This document shows, one piece after another, positions 48,800 to 63,000 of a stretch of DNA of 64,000 bases. A program made the translations under genes and the position numbers. The stretch is from Auanema rhodensis (Eukaryota > Nematoda > Chromadorea > Rhabditida > Rhabditidae), in contig OZ059899.1 of assembly GCA_964057225.1 (NCBI GenBank), positions 3,100,001-3,164,000 on the forward strand. The letters run 5' to 3'. The notes below the pieces were generated by a model that saw only the letters and a program-made list of their open reading frames with translations, had not been told where the DNA came from and ran no database searches. Every line of letters starts with the position of its first letter. Position 1 is the first letter of the stretch.

Positions 48800-51257
48800 A
48801 TTCGATGCGGATTTTTAAGCTGCGTCGATCTGTGTTTTCAGATTTGCGCTAGCTTAAAAATGCACCGAGATATCAACTGATATATGTTCACACTTATATC
48901 CTCGATTTTCACCCTGAAGAAATAATTTTTTCGTTGAATAACATTGTCCATCGTCTTTGCCTTGAAAAAAGAAATCTAAAAACATCTACTTTTTGCTAAA
49001 TTATTTTGAAATTTTTCGAAAAAATTTTTGTCAAAATGTTTTTGGAAGCAATGTTGAGTGTACATGGAAACTCAACATACACTAATGCATCATTTTTCAA
49101 ACGATCATAACTAATTTTTGTATTAAGCATTTCTCAATGTAGTATAGTGCATTCGATGCGGATTTTTAAGCTGCGTCGATCTGTGTTATCAGATTTGCGC
49201 TAGCTTAAAAATGCACCGAGATATCAACTGATATAAGTTCACACATATATACCCGATTTTCACCCTGAAGAATTAATTTTTTTCGTTGAATAACATTGTC
49301 TATCGTCTTTGCTTTGAGAAATGGAATCTAAAAACATCTACTTTTTGCTAAATTATTTTGAAATTTTTCGAAAAAATTTTTGTCAAAATGTTTTTGGAAG
49401 CAATGTTGAGTGTACATGGAAACTCAACATACACTAATGCATCATTTTTCAAAAGATCATAACTAATTTTTGTATCAAGCGTTTTTCAATGTAGTATAGT
49501 GCATTCGATGCGGATTTTTAAGCTGCGTCGATCTGTGTTATCAGATTTGCGCTAGCTTAAAAATGCACCGAGATATCAACTGATATAAGTTCACACTTAT
49601 ATCCTCGATTTTCACCCTGAAGAATTAATTTTCTCGTTGAATAACATTGTCTATCGTCTTTGCCTTGAGAAATGGAATCTAAAAACATCTACTTTTTGCT
49701 AAATTATTTTGAAATTTTTCGAAAAAATTTTTGTCAAAATGTTTTTGGAAGCAATGTTGAGTGTACATGGAAACTCAACATACACTAATGCATCATTTTT
49801 CAAAAGATCATAACTAATTTTTGTATCAAGCGTTTTTCAATGTAGTATAGTGCATTCGATGCGGATTTTTAAGCTGCGTCGATCTGTGTTATCAGATTTG
49901 CGCTAGCTTAAAAATGCACCGAGATATCAACTGATATAAGTTCACACTTATATCCTCGATTTTCACCCTGAAGAATTAATTTTTTCGTTGAATAACATTG
50001 TCTATCGTCTTTGCTTTGAGAAATGGAATCTAAAAACATCTACTTTTTGCTAAATTATTTTGAAATTTTTTGAAAAAATTTTTGTCAAAATGTTTTTGGA
50101 AGCAATGTTGAGTGTACATGGAAACTCAACATACACTAATGCATCATTTTTCAAAAGATCATAACTAATTTTTGTATCAAGCGTTTTTCAATGTAGTATA
50201 GTGCATTCGATGCGGATTTTTAAGCTGCGTCGATCTGTGTTATCAGATTTGCGCTAGCTTAAAAATGCACCGAGATATCAACTGATATAAGTTCACACTT
50301 ATATCCTCGATTTTCACCCTGAAGAATTAATTTTTTCGTTGAATAACATTGTCTATCGTCTTTGCCTTGAGAAATGGAATCTAAAAACATCTACTTTTTG
50401 CTAAATTATTCTGAAATTTTTCGAAAAAATTTTTGTCAAAATGTTTTTGGAAGCAATGTTGAGTGTACATGGAAACTCAACATACACTAATGCATCATTT
50501 TTCAAAAGATCATAACTAATTTTTGTATCAAGCGTTTTTCAATGTAGTATAGTGCATTCGATGCGGATTTTTACGCTGCGTCGATCTGTGTTATCAGATT
50601 TGCGCTAGCTTAAAAATGCACCGAGATATCAACTGATATAAGTTCACACTTATATCCTCGATTTTCACCCTGAAGAAATAATTTTTTCGTTGAATAACAT
50701 TGTCCATCGTCTTTGCCTTGAAAAAAGGAATCTAAAAACATCTACTTTTTGCTAAATTATTTTGAAATTTTTCGAAAAAATTTTTGTCAAAATGTTTTTG
50801 GAAGCAATGTTGAGTGTACATGGAAACTCAACATACACTAATGCATCATTTTTCAAACGATCATAACTAATTTTTGTATCAAGCGTTTTTCAATGTAGTA
50901 TAGTGCATTCGATGCGGATTGTTAAGCTGCGTCGATCTGTGTTATCAGATTTGCGCTAGCTTAAAAATGCACCGAGATATCAACTGATATAAGTTCACAC
51001 TTATATCCTCGATTTTCACCCTGAAGAATTAATTTTTTCGTTGAATAACATTGTCTATCGTCTTTGCCTTGAGAAATGGAATCTAAAAACATCTACTTTT
51101 TGCTAAATTATTTTGAAATTTTTCGAAAAAATTTTTGTCAAAATGTTTTTGGAAGCAATGTTGAGTGTACATGGAAACTCAACATACACTAATGCATCAT
51201 TTTTCAAAAGATCATAACTAATTTTTGTATCAAGCGTTTTTCAATGTAGTATAGTGC
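48800..51257. repeat. 7-monomer higher-order repeat (family 2), copy 4, diverged (2,458 bp)
   Basis: It opens with GTGTTTTCAG/GATATATG (48800, with AAGCATTTC) and an ACATATATACCC monomer (49151). Members 3 to 5 then lose the CGATTTGTG and CGATATTC marks. The fifth keeps TTATTCTG, the sixth (50556) gains TTTTTACGCTG, and the seventh (50907) is a plain GGATTGTTAAG D monomer of 351 bp. It is best read as an older or partly converted copy of the family. Confidence 0.75.
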
Positions 51258-52311
51258 ATTCGATGCGGATTTTTAAGCTGCGTCGATCTGTGTTATCAGA
51301 TTTGCGCTAGCTTAAAAATGCACCGGGATATCAACTGATATAAGTTCACACTTATATACCCGATTTTCACCCTGAAGAATTAATTTTTTCGTTGAATAAC
51401 ATTGTCCATCGTCTTTGCCTTGAAAAATGGAATCTAAAAACATCTACTTTTTGCTAAATTATTTTGAAATTTTTCGAAAAAATTTTTGTCAAAATGTTTT
51501 TGGAAGCAATGTTGAGTGTACATGGAAACTCAACATACACTAATGCATCATTTTTCAAACGATCATAACTAATTTTTGTATCAAGCGTTTTTCAATGTAG
51601 TATAGTGCATTCGATGCGGATTTTTAAGCTGCGTCGATCTGTGTTATCAGATTTGCGCTAGCTTAAAAATGCACCGAGATATCAACTGATATAAGTTCAC
51701 ACATATATACCCGATTTTCACCCTGAAGAATTAATTTTTTTCGTTGAATAACATTGTCTATCGTCTTTGCTTTGAGAAATGGAATCTAAAAACATCTACT
51801 TTTTGCTAAATTATTTTGAAATTTTTCGAAAAAATTTTTGTCAAAATGTTTTTGGAAGCAATGTTGAGTGTACATGGAAACTCAACATACACTAATGCAT
51901 CATTTTTCAAAAGATCATAACTAATTTTTGTATCAAGCGTTTTTCAATGTAGTATAGTGCATTCGATGCGGATTTTTAAGCTGCGTCGATCTGTGTTATC
52001 AGATTTGCGCTAGCTTAAAAATGCACCGAGATATCAACTGATATAAGTTCACACTTATATCCTCGATTTTCACCCTGAAGAATTAATTTTTTCGTTGAAT
52101 AACATTGTCTATCGTCTTTGCCTTGAGAAATGGAATCTAAAAACATCTACTTTTTGCTAAATTATTTTGAAATTTTTCGAAAAAATTTTTGTCAAAATGT
52201 TTTTGGAAGCAATGTTGAGTGTACATGGAAACTCAACATACACTAATGCATCATTTTTCAAAAGATCATAACTAATTTTTGTATCAAGCGTTTTTCAATG
52301 TAGTATAGTGC
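51258..52311. repeat. Three-monomer relative of the 3-mer insert
   Basis: The first copy (51258) has GAAAAATGG with CAAACG and a half-converted TTATATACCCG. The second (51609) is a 352-bp ACATATATACCC monomer, the last in the window. The third (51961) is a plain D. The first two resemble members two and three of the 3-mer insert. Confidence 0.65.
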
Positions 52312-54417
52312 ATTCGATGCGGATTTTTAAGCTGCGTCGATCTGTGTTATCAGATTTGCGCTAGCTTAAAAATGCACCGAGATATCAACTGATATAAGTT
52401 CACACTTATATCCTCGATTTTCACCCTGAAGAATTAATTTTTTCGTTGAATAACATTGTCTATCGTCTTTGCTTTGAGAAATGGAATCTAAAAACATCTA
52501 CTTTTTGCTAAATTATTTTGAAATTTTTTGAAAAAATTTTTGTCAAAATGTTTTTGGAAGCAATGTTGAGTGTACATGGAAACTCAACATACACTAATGC
52601 ATCATTTTTCAAAAGATCATAACTAATTTTTGTATCAAGCGTTTTTCAATGTAGTATAGTGCATTCGATGCGGATTTTTAAGCTGCGTCGATCTGTGTTA
52701 TCAGATTTGCGCTAGCTTAAAAATGCACCGAGATATCAACTGATATAAGTTCACACTTATATCCTCGATTTTCACCCTGAAGAATTAATTTTTTCGTTGA
52801 ATAACATTGTCTATCGTCTTTGCCTTGAGAAATGGAATCTAAAAACATCTACTTTTTGCTAAATTATTTTGAAATTTTTCGAAAAAATTTTTGTCAAAAT
52901 GTTTTTGGAAGCAATGTTGAGTGTACATGGAAACTCAACATACACTAATGCATCATTTTTCAAAAGATCATAACTAATTTTTGTATCAAGCGTTTTTCAA
53001 TGTAGTATAGTGCATTCGATGCGGATTTTTAAGCTGCGTCGATCTGTGTTATCAGATTTGCGCTAGCTTAAAAATGCACCGAGATATCAACTGATATAAG
53101 TTCACACTTATATCCTCGATTTTCACCCTGAAGAATTAATTTTTTCGTTGAATAACATTGTCTATCGTCTTTGCTTTGAGAAATGGAATCTAAAAACATC
53201 TACTTTTTGCTAAATTATTTTGAAATTTTTTGAAAAAATTTTTGTCAAAATGTTTTTGGAAGCAATGTTGAGTGTACATGGAAACTCAACATACACTAAT
53301 GCATCATTTTTCAAAAGATCATAACTAATTTTTGTATCAAGCGTTTTTCAATGTAGTATAGTGCATTCGATGCGGATTTTTAAGCTGCGTCGATCTGTGT
53401 TATCAGATTTGCGCTAGCTTAAAAATGCACCGAGATATCAACTGATATAAGTTCACACTTATATCCTCGATTTTCACCCTGAAGAATTAATTTTTTCGTT
53501 GAATAACATTGTCTATCGTCTTTGCCTTGAGAAATGGAATCTAAAAACATCTACTTTTTGCTAAATTATTCTGAAATTTTTCGAAAAAATTTTTGTCAAA
53601 ATGTTTTTGGAAGCAATGTTGAGTGTACATGGAAACTCAACATACACTAATGCATCATTTTTCAAAAGATCATAACTAATTTTTGTATCAAGCGTTTTTC
53701 AATGTAGTATAGTGCATTCGATGCGGATTTTTACGCTGCGTCGATCTGTGTTATCAGATTTGCGCTAGCTTAAAAATGCACCGAGATATCAACTGATATA
53801 AGTTCACACTTATATCCTCGATTTTCACCCTGAAGAATTAATTTTTTCGTTGAATAACATTGTCTATCGTCTTTGCTTTGAGAAATGGAATCTAAAAACA
53901 TCTACTTTTTGCTAAATTATTTTGAAATTTTTTGAAAAAATTTTTGTCAAAATGTTTTTGGAAGCAATGTTGAGTGTACATGGAAACTCAACATACACTA
54001 ATGCATCATTTTTCAAAAGATCATAACTAATTTTTGTATCAAGCGTTTTTCAATGTAGTATAGTGCATTCGATGCGGATTTTTAAGCTGCGTCGATCTGT
54101 GTTATCAGATTTGCGCTAGCTTAAAAATGCACCGAGATATCAACTGATATAAGTTCACACTTATATCCTCGATTTTCACCCTGAAGAATTAATTTTTTCG
54201 TTGAATAACATTGTCTATCGTCTTTGCCTTGAGAAATGGAATCTAAAAACATCTACTTTTTGCTAAATTATTTTGAAATTTTTCGAAAAAATTTTTGTCA
54301 AAATGTTTTTGGAAGCAATGTTGAGTGTACATGGAAACTCAACATACACTAATGCATCATTTTTCAAAAGATCATAACTAATTTTTGTATCAAGCGTTTT
54401 TCAATGTAGTATAGTGC
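52312..54417. repeat. Dimeric higher-order repeat, three copies of 702 bp
   Basis: Pairs of D monomers alternate. One has GCTTTGAG with TTTTTTGAAAAA (52312, 53014, 53716) and its partner has CCTTGAG with TTTTTCGAAAAA (52663, 53365, 54067). The third pair starts with TTTTTACGCTG and the second partner has TTATTCTG. The same pair occurs singly at 49854-50555, 55120-55821 and 59332-60033. Confidence 0.8.
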
Positions 54418-56172
54418 ATTCGATGCGGATTTTTAAGCTGCGTCGATCTGTGTTATCAGATTTGCGCTAGCTTAAAAATGCACCGAGATATCAACTGATA
54501 TAAGTTCACACTTATATCCTCGATTTTCACCCTGAAGAAATAATTTTTTCGTTGAATAACATTGTCCATCGTCTTTGCCTTGAAAAAAGGAATCTAAAAA
54601 CATCTACTTTTTGCTAAATTATTTTGAAATTTTTCGAAAAAATTTTTGTCAAAATGTTTTTGGAAGCAATGTTGAGTGTACATGGAAACTCAACATACAC
54701 TAATGCATCATTTTTCAAACGATCATAACTAATTTTTGTATCAAGCGTTTTTCAATGTAGTATAGTGCATTCGATGCGGATTTTTAAGCTGCGTCGATCT
54801 GTGTTATCAGATTTGCGCTAGCTTAGAAATGCACCGAGATATCAACTGATATAAGTTCACACTTATATCCTCGATTTTCACCCTGAAGAAATAATTTTTT
54901 CGTTGAATAACATTGTCCATCGTCTTTGCCTTGAAAAAAGGAATCTAAAAACATCTACTTTTTGCTAAATTATTTTGAAATTTTTCGAAAAAATTTTTGT
55001 CAAAATGTTTTTGGAAGCAATGTTGAGTGTACATGGAAACTCAACATACACTAATGCATCATTTTTCAAACGATCATAACTAATTTTTGTATCAAGCGTT
55101 TTTCAATGTAGTATAGTGCATTCGATGCGGATTTTTAAGCTGCGTCGATCTGTGTTATCAGATTTGCGCTAGCTTAAAAATGCACCGAGATATCAACTGA
55201 TATAAGTTCACACTTATATCCTCGATTTTCACCCTGAAGAATTAATTTTTTCGTTGAATAACATTGTCTATCGTCTTTGCTTTGAGAAATGGAATCTAAA
55301 AACATCTACTTTTTGCTAAATTATTTTGAAATTTTTTGAAAAAATTTTTGTCAAAATGTTTTTGGAAGCAATGTTGAGTGTACATGGAAACTCAACATAC
55401 ACTAATGCATCATTTTTCAAAAGATCATAACTAATTTTTGTATCAAGCGTTTTTCAATGTAGTATAGTGCATTCGATGCGGATTTTTAAGCTGCGTCGAT
55501 CTGTGTTATCAGATTTGCGCTAGCTTAAAAATGCACCGAGATATCAACTGATATAAGTTCACACTTATATCCTCGATTTTCACCCTGAAGAATTAATTTT
55601 TTCGTTGAATAACATTGTCTATCGTCTTTGCCTTGAGAAATGGAATCTAAAAACATCTACTTTTTGCTAAATTATTTTGAAATTTTTCGAAAAAATTTTT
55701 GTCAAAATGTTTTTGGAAGCAATGTTGAGTGTACATGGAAACTCAACATACACTAATGCATCATTTTTCAAAAGATCATAACTAATTTTTGTATCAAGCG
55801 TTTTTCAATGTAGTATAGTGCATTCGATGCGGATTTTTACGCTGCGTCGATCTGTGTTATCAGATTTGCGCTAGCTTAAAAATGCACCGAGATATCAACT
55901 GATATAAGTTCACACTTATATCCTCGATTTTCACCCTGAAGAAATAATTTTTTCGTTGAATAACATTGTCCATCGTCTTTGCCTTGAAAAAGGGAATCTA
56001 AAAACATCTACTTTTTGCTAAATTATTTTGAAATTTTTCGAAAAAATTTTTGTCAAAATGTTTTTGGAAGCAATGTTGAGTGTACATGGAAACTCAACAT
56101 ACACTAATGCATCATTTTTCAAACGATCATAACTAATTTTTGTATCAAGCGTTTTTCAATGTAGTATAGTGC
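54418..56172. repeat. Mixed segment: C, C, D-D pair, C
   Basis: Two C monomers with CAAACG (54418; 54769 with private CTTAGAAATG) are followed by one GCTTTGAG/CCTTGAG pair (55120-55821). The last is a C with TTTTTACGCTG and GAAAAAGGG (55822). Two adjacent C monomers are not seen to the left of this point in domain II and become common to the right. Confidence 0.7.
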
Positions 56173-58980
56173 ATGCGATGCGGATTTTTAAGCTGCGTCG
56201 ATCTGTGTTATCAGATTTGCGCTAGCTTAAAAATGCACCGAGATATCAACTGATATAAGTTCACACTTATATCCTCGATTTTCACCCTGAAGAAATAATT
56301 TTTTCGTTGAATAACATTGTCCATCGTCTTTGCCTTGAAAAAAGGAATCTAAAAACATCTACTTTTTGCTAAATTATTTTGAAATTTTTCGAAAAAATTT
56401 TTGTCAAAATGTTTTTGGAAGCAATGTTGAGTGTACATGGAAACTCAACATACACTAATGCATCATTTTTCAAAAGATCATAACTAATTTTTGTATCAAG
56501 CGTTTTTCAATGTAGTATGGTGCATTCGATCCGGATTTTTAAGCTGCGTCGATCTGTGTTATCAGATTTGCGCTAGCTTAAAAATGCACCGAGATATCAA
56601 CTGATATAAGTTCACACTTATATCCTCGATTTTCACCCTGAAGAAATAATTTTTTCGTTGAATAACATTGTCCATCGTCTTTGCCTTGAAAAAAGGAATC
56701 TAAAAACATCTACTTTTTGCTAAATTATTTTGAAATTTTTCGAAAAAATTTTTGTCAAAATGTTTTTGGAAGCAATGTTGAGTGTACATGGAAACTCAAC
56801 ATACACTAATGCATCATTTTTCAAAAGATCATAACTAATTTTTGACTCAAGCGTTTTTCAATGTAGTATAGTGCATTCGATGCGGATTTTTACGCTGCGT
56901 CGATCTGTGTTATCAGATTTGCGCTAGCTTAAAAATGCACCGAGATATCAACTGATATAAGTTCACACTTATATCCTCGATTTTCACCCTGAAGAAATAA
57001 TTTTTTCGTTGAATAACATTGTCCATCGTCTTTGCCTTGAAAAAAGGAATCTAAAAACATCTACTTTTTGCTAAATTATTTTGAAATTTTTCGAAAAAAT
57101 TTTTGTCAAAATGTTTTTGGAAGCAATGTTGAGTGTACATGGAAACTCAACATACACTAATGCATCATTTTTCAAACGATCATAACTAATTTTTGTATTA
57201 AGCGTTTCTCAATGTAGTATAGTGCATTCGATGCGGATTTTTAAGCTGCGTCGATCTGTGTTATCAGATTTGCGCTAGCTTAAAAATGCACCGAGATATC
57301 AACTGATATAAGTTCACACTTATATCCTCGATTTTCACCCTGAAGAAATAATTTTTTCGTTGAATAACATTGTCCATCGTCTTTGCCTTGAAAAAAGGAA
57401 TCTAAAAACATCTACTTTTTGCTAAATTATTTTGAAATTTTTCGAAAAAATTTTTGTCAAAATGTTTTTGGAAGCAATGTTGAGTGTACATGGAAACTCA
57501 ACATACACTAATGCATCATTTTTCAAAAGATCATAACTAATTTTTGTATCAAGCGTTTTTCAATGTAGTATAGTGCATTCGATGCGGATTTTTACGCTGC
57601 GTCGATCTGTGTTATCAGATTTGCGCTAGCTTAAAAATGCACCGATATATCAACTGATATAAGTTCACACTTATATCCTCGATTTTCACCCTGAAGAAAT
57701 AATTTTTTCGTTGAATAACATTGTCCATCGTCTTTGCCTTGAAAAAAGGAATCTAAAAACATCTACTTTTTGCTAAATTATTTTGAAATTTTTCGAAAAA
57801 ATTTTTGTCAAAATGTTTTTGGAAGCAATGTTGAGTGTACATGGAAACTCAACATACACTAATGCATCATTTTTCAAAAGATCATAACTAATTTTTGTAT
57901 CAAGCGTTTTTCAATGTAGTATAGTGCATTCGATCCGGATTTTTAAGCTGCGTCGATCTGTGTTATCAGATTTGCGCTAGCTTAAAAATGCACCGAGATA
58001 TCAACTGATATAAGTTCACACTTATATCCTCGATTTTCACCCTGAAGAAATAATTTTTTCGTTGAATAACATTGTCCATCGTCTTTGCCTTGAAAAAAGG
58101 AATCTAAAAACATCTACTTTTTGCTAAATTATTTTGAAATTTTTCGAAAAAATTTTTGTCAAAATGTTTTTGGAAGCAATGTTGAGTGTACATGGAAACT
58201 CAACATACACTAATGCATCATTTTTCAAAAGATCATAACTAATTTTTGACTCAAGCGTTTTTCAATGTAGTATAGTGCATTCGATGCGGATTTTTACGCT
58301 GCGTCGATCTGTGTTATCAGATTTGCGCTAGCTTAAAAATGCACCGAGATATCAACTGATATAAGTTCACACTTATATCCTCGATTTTCACCCTGAAGAA
58401 ATAATTTTTTCGTTGAATAACATTGTCCATCGTCTTTGCCTTGAAAAAAGGAATCTAAAAACATCTACTTTTTGCTAAATTATTTTGAAATTTTTCGAAA
58501 AAATTTTTGTCAAAATGTTTTTGGAAGCAATGTTGAGTGTACATGGAAACTCAACATACACTAATGCATCATTTTTCAAAAGATTATAACTAATTTTTGT
58601 ATCAAGCGTTTTTCAATGTAGTATAGTGCATTCGATGCGGATTTTTACGCTGCGTCGATCTGTGTTATCAGATTTGCGCTAGCTTAAAAATGCACCGAGA
58701 TATCAACTGATATAAGTTCACACTTATATCCTCGATTTTCACCCTGAAGAATTAATTTTTTCGTTGAATAACATTGTCCATCGTCTTTGCCTTGAAAAAT
58801 GGAATCTTAAAACATCTACTTTTTGCTAAATTATTTTGAAATTTTTCGAAAAAATTTTTGTCAAAATGTTTTTGGAAGCAATGTTGAGTGTACATGGAAA
58901 CTCAACATACACTAATGCATCATTTTTCAAACGATCATAACTAATTTTTGTATTAAGCGTTTCTCAATGTAGTATAGTGC
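56173..58980. repeat. C-rich segment with a 4-monomer repeat
   Basis: Eight monomers, almost all C type. The marker pair CGATCCGG with TTGACTCAAG occurs in the copies at 56524 and 57928, four monomers apart, and each is followed by a TTTTTACGCTG copy (56875, 58279). Private marks are ATGCGATGCGG with TAGTATGGTGC (56173) and AAAGATTATAAC (58279). The last copy (58630) has GAAAAATGGAATCTTAAAAC and a domain I-type tail. Confidence 0.7.
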
Positions 58981-60033
58981 ATTCGATGCGGATTTTTAAG
59001 CTGCGTCGATCTGTGTTATCAAATTTGCGCTAGCTTAAAAATGCACCGAGATATCAACTGATATAAGTTCACACTTATATCCTCGATTTTCACCCTGAAG
59101 AAATAATTTTTTCGTTGAATAACATTGTCCATCGTCTTTGCCTTGAAAAAAGGAATCTAAAAACATCTACTTTTTGCTAAATTATTTTGAAATTTTTCGA
59201 AAAAATTTTTGTCAAAATGTTTTTGGAAGCAATGTTGAGTGTACATGGAAACTCAACATACACTAATGCATCATTTTTCAAACGATCATAACTAATTTTT
59301 GTATCAAGCGTTTTTCAATGTAGTATAGTGCATTCGATGCGAATTTTTAAGCTGCGTCGATCTGTGTTATCAGATTTGCGCTAGCTTAAAAATGCACCGA
59401 GATATCAACTGATATAAGTTCACACTTATATCCTCGATTTTCACCCTGAAGAATTAATTTTTTCGTTGAATAACATTGTCTATCGTCTTTGCTTTGAGAA
59501 ATGGAATCTAAAAACATCTACTTTTTGCTAAATTATTTTGAAATTTTTTGAAAAAATTTTTGTCAAAATGTTTTTGGAAGCAATGTTGAGTGTACATGGA
59601 AACTCAACATACACTAATGCATCATTTTTCAAAAGATCATAACTAATTTTTGTATCAAGCGTTTTTCAATGTAGTATAGTGCATTCGATGCGGATTTTTA
59701 AGCTGCGTCGATCTGTGTTATCAGATTTGCGCTAGCTTAAAAATGCACCGAGATATCAACTGATATAAGTTCACACTTATATCCTCGATTTTCACCCTGA
59801 AGAATTAATTTTTTCGTTGAATAACATTGTCTATCGTCTTTGCCTTGAGAAATGGAATCTAAAAACATCTACTTTTTGCTAAATTATTTTGAAATTTTTC
59901 GAAAAAATTTTTGTCAAAATGTTTTTGGAAGCAATGTTGAGTGTACATGGAAACTCAACATACACTAATGCATCATTTTTCAAAAGATCATAACTAATTT
60001 TTGTATCAAGCGTTTTTCAATGTAGTATAGTGC
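58981..60033. repeat. Three-monomer segment: C then a D-D pair
   Basis: A C monomer with private TATCAAATTT and CAAACG (58981) is followed by one GCTTTGAG/CCTTGAG pair. The first of the pair (59332) has private ATGCGAATTT. Confidence 0.65.
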
Positions 60034-63000
60034 ATTCGATGCGGATTTTTACGCTGCGTCGATCTGTGTTATCAGATTTGCGCTAGCTTAAAAATGCACC
60101 GATATATCAACTGATATAAGTTCACACTTATATCCTCGATTTTCACCCTGAAGAAATAATTTTTTCGTTGAATAACATTGTCCATCGTCTTTGCCTTGAA
60201 AAAAGGAATCTAAAAACATCTACTTTTTGCTAAATTATTTTGAAATTTTTCGAAAAAATTTTTGTCAAAATGTTTTTGGAAGCAATGTTGAGTGTACATG
60301 GAAACTCAACATACACTAATGCATCATTTTTCAAACGATCATAACTAATTTTTGTATCAAGCGTTTTTCAATGTAGTATAGTGCATTCGATGCGGATTTT
60401 TAAGCTGCGTCGATCTGTGTTATCAGATTTGCGCTAGCTTAAAAATGCACCGAGATATCAACTGATATAAGTTCACACTTATATCCTCGATTTTCACCCT
60501 GAAGAAATAATTTTTTCGTTGAATAACATTGTCCATCGTCTTTGCCTTGAAAAAAGGAATCTAAAAACATCTACTTTTTGCTAAATTATTTTGAAATTTT
60601 TCGAAAAAATTTTTGTCAAAATGTTTTTGGAAGCAATGTTGAGTGTACATGGAAACTCAACATACACTAATGCATCATTTTTCAAAAGATCATAACTAAT
60701 TTTTGACTCAAGCGTTTTTCAATGTAGTATAGTGCATTCGATGCGGATTTTTACGCTGCGTCGATCTGTGTTATCAGATTTGCGCTAGCTTAAAAATGCA
60801 CCGAGATATCAACTGATATAAGTTCACACTTATATCCTCGATTTTCACCCTGAAGAATTAATTTTTTCGTTGAATAACATTGTCTATCGTCTTTGCTTTG
60901 AGAAATGGAATCTAAAAACATCTACTTTTTGCTAAATTATTTTGAAATTTTTTGAAAAAATTTTTGTCAAAATGTTTTTGGAAGCAATGTTGAGTGTACA
61001 TGGAAACTCAACATACACTAATGCATCATTTTTCAAAAGATCATAACTAATTTTTGTATCAAGCGTTTTTCAATGTAGTATAGTGCATTCGATGCGGATT
61101 TTTAAGCTGCGTCGATCTGTGTTATCAGATTTGCGCTAGCTTAAAAATGCACCGATATATCAACTGATATAAGTTCACACTTATATCCTCGATTTTCACC
61201 CTGAAGAAATAATTTTTTCGTTGAATAACATTGTCCATCGTCTTTGCCTTGAAAAAAGGAATCTAAAAACATCTACTTTTTGCTAAATTATTTTGAAATT
61301 TTTCGAAAAAATTTTTGTCAAAATGTTTTTGGAAGCAATGTTGAGTGTACATGGAAACTCAACATACACTAATGCATCATTTTTCAAACGATCATAACTA
61401 ATTTTTGTATCAAGCGTTTTTCAATGTAGTATAGTGCATTCGATGCGGATTTTTAAGCTGCGTCGATCTGTGTTATCAGATTTGCGCTAGCTTAAAAATG
61501 CACCGAGATATCAACTGATATAAGTTCACACTTATATCCTCGATTTTCACCCTGAAGAAATAATTTTTTCGTTGAATAACATTGTCCATCGTCTTTGCCT
61601 TGAAAAAAGGAATCTAAAAACATCTACTTTTTGCTAAATTATTTTGAAATTTTTCGAAAAAATTTTTGTCAAAATGTTTTTGGAAGCAATGTTGAGTGTA
61701 CATGGAAACTCAACATACACTAATGCATCATTTTTCAAAAGATCATAACTAATTTTTGACTCAAGCGTTTTTCAATGTAGTATAGTGCATGCGATGCGGA
61801 TTTTTAAGCTGCGTCGATCTGTGTTATCAGATTTGCGCTAGCTTAAAAATGCACCGAGATATCAACTGATATAAGTTCACACTTATATCCTCGATTTTCA
61901 CCCTGAAGAAATAATTTTTTCGTTGAATAACATTGTCCATCGTCTTTGCCTTGAAAAAAGGAATCTAAAAACATCTACTTTTTGCTAAATTATTTTGAAA
62001 TTTTTCGAAAAAATTTTTGTCAAAATGTTTTTGGAAGCAATGTTGAGTGTACATGGAAACTCAACATACACTAATGCATCATTTTTCAAACGATCATAAC
62101 TAATTTTTGTATCAAGCGTTTTTCAATGTAGTATAGTGCATTCGATGCGGATTTTTAAGCTGCGTCGATCTGTGTTATCAGATTTGCGCTAGCTTAAAAA
62201 TGCACCGAGATATCAACTGATATAAGTTCACACTTATATCCTCGATTTTCACCCTGAAGAAATAATTTTTTCGTTGAATAACATTGTCCATCGTCTTTGC
62301 CTTGAAAAAAGGAATCTAAAAACATCTACTTTTTGCTAAATTATTTTGAAATTTTTCGAAAAAATTTTTGTCAAAATGTTTTTGGAAGCAATGTTGAGTG
62401 TACATGGAAACTCAACATACACTAATGCATCATTTTTCAAAAGATCATAACTAATTTTTGACTCAAGCGTTTTTCAATGTAGTATAGTGCATTCGATGCG
62501 GATTTTTACGCTGCGTCGATCTGTGTTATCAGATTTGCGCTAGCTTAAAAATGCACCGAGATATCAACTGATATAAGTTCACACTTATATCCTCGATTTT
62601 CACCCTGAAGAATTAATTTTTTCGTTGAATAACATTGTCTATCGTCTTTGCTTTGAGAAATGGAATCTAAAAACATCTACTTTTTGCTAAATTATTTTGA
62701 AATTTTTTGAAAAAATTTTTGTCAAAATGTTTTTGGAAGCAATGTTGAGTGTACATGGAAACTCAACATACACTAATGCATCATTTTTCAAAAGATCATA
62801 ACTAATTTTTGTATCAAGCGTTTTTCAATGTAGTATAGTGCATTCGATGCGGATTTTTAAGCTGCGTCGATCTGTGTTATCAGATTTGCGCTAGCTTAAA
62901 AATGCACCGATATATCAACTGATATAAGTTCACACTTATATCCTCGATTTTCACCCTGAAGAAATAATTTTTTCGTTGAATAACATTGTCCATCGTCTTT

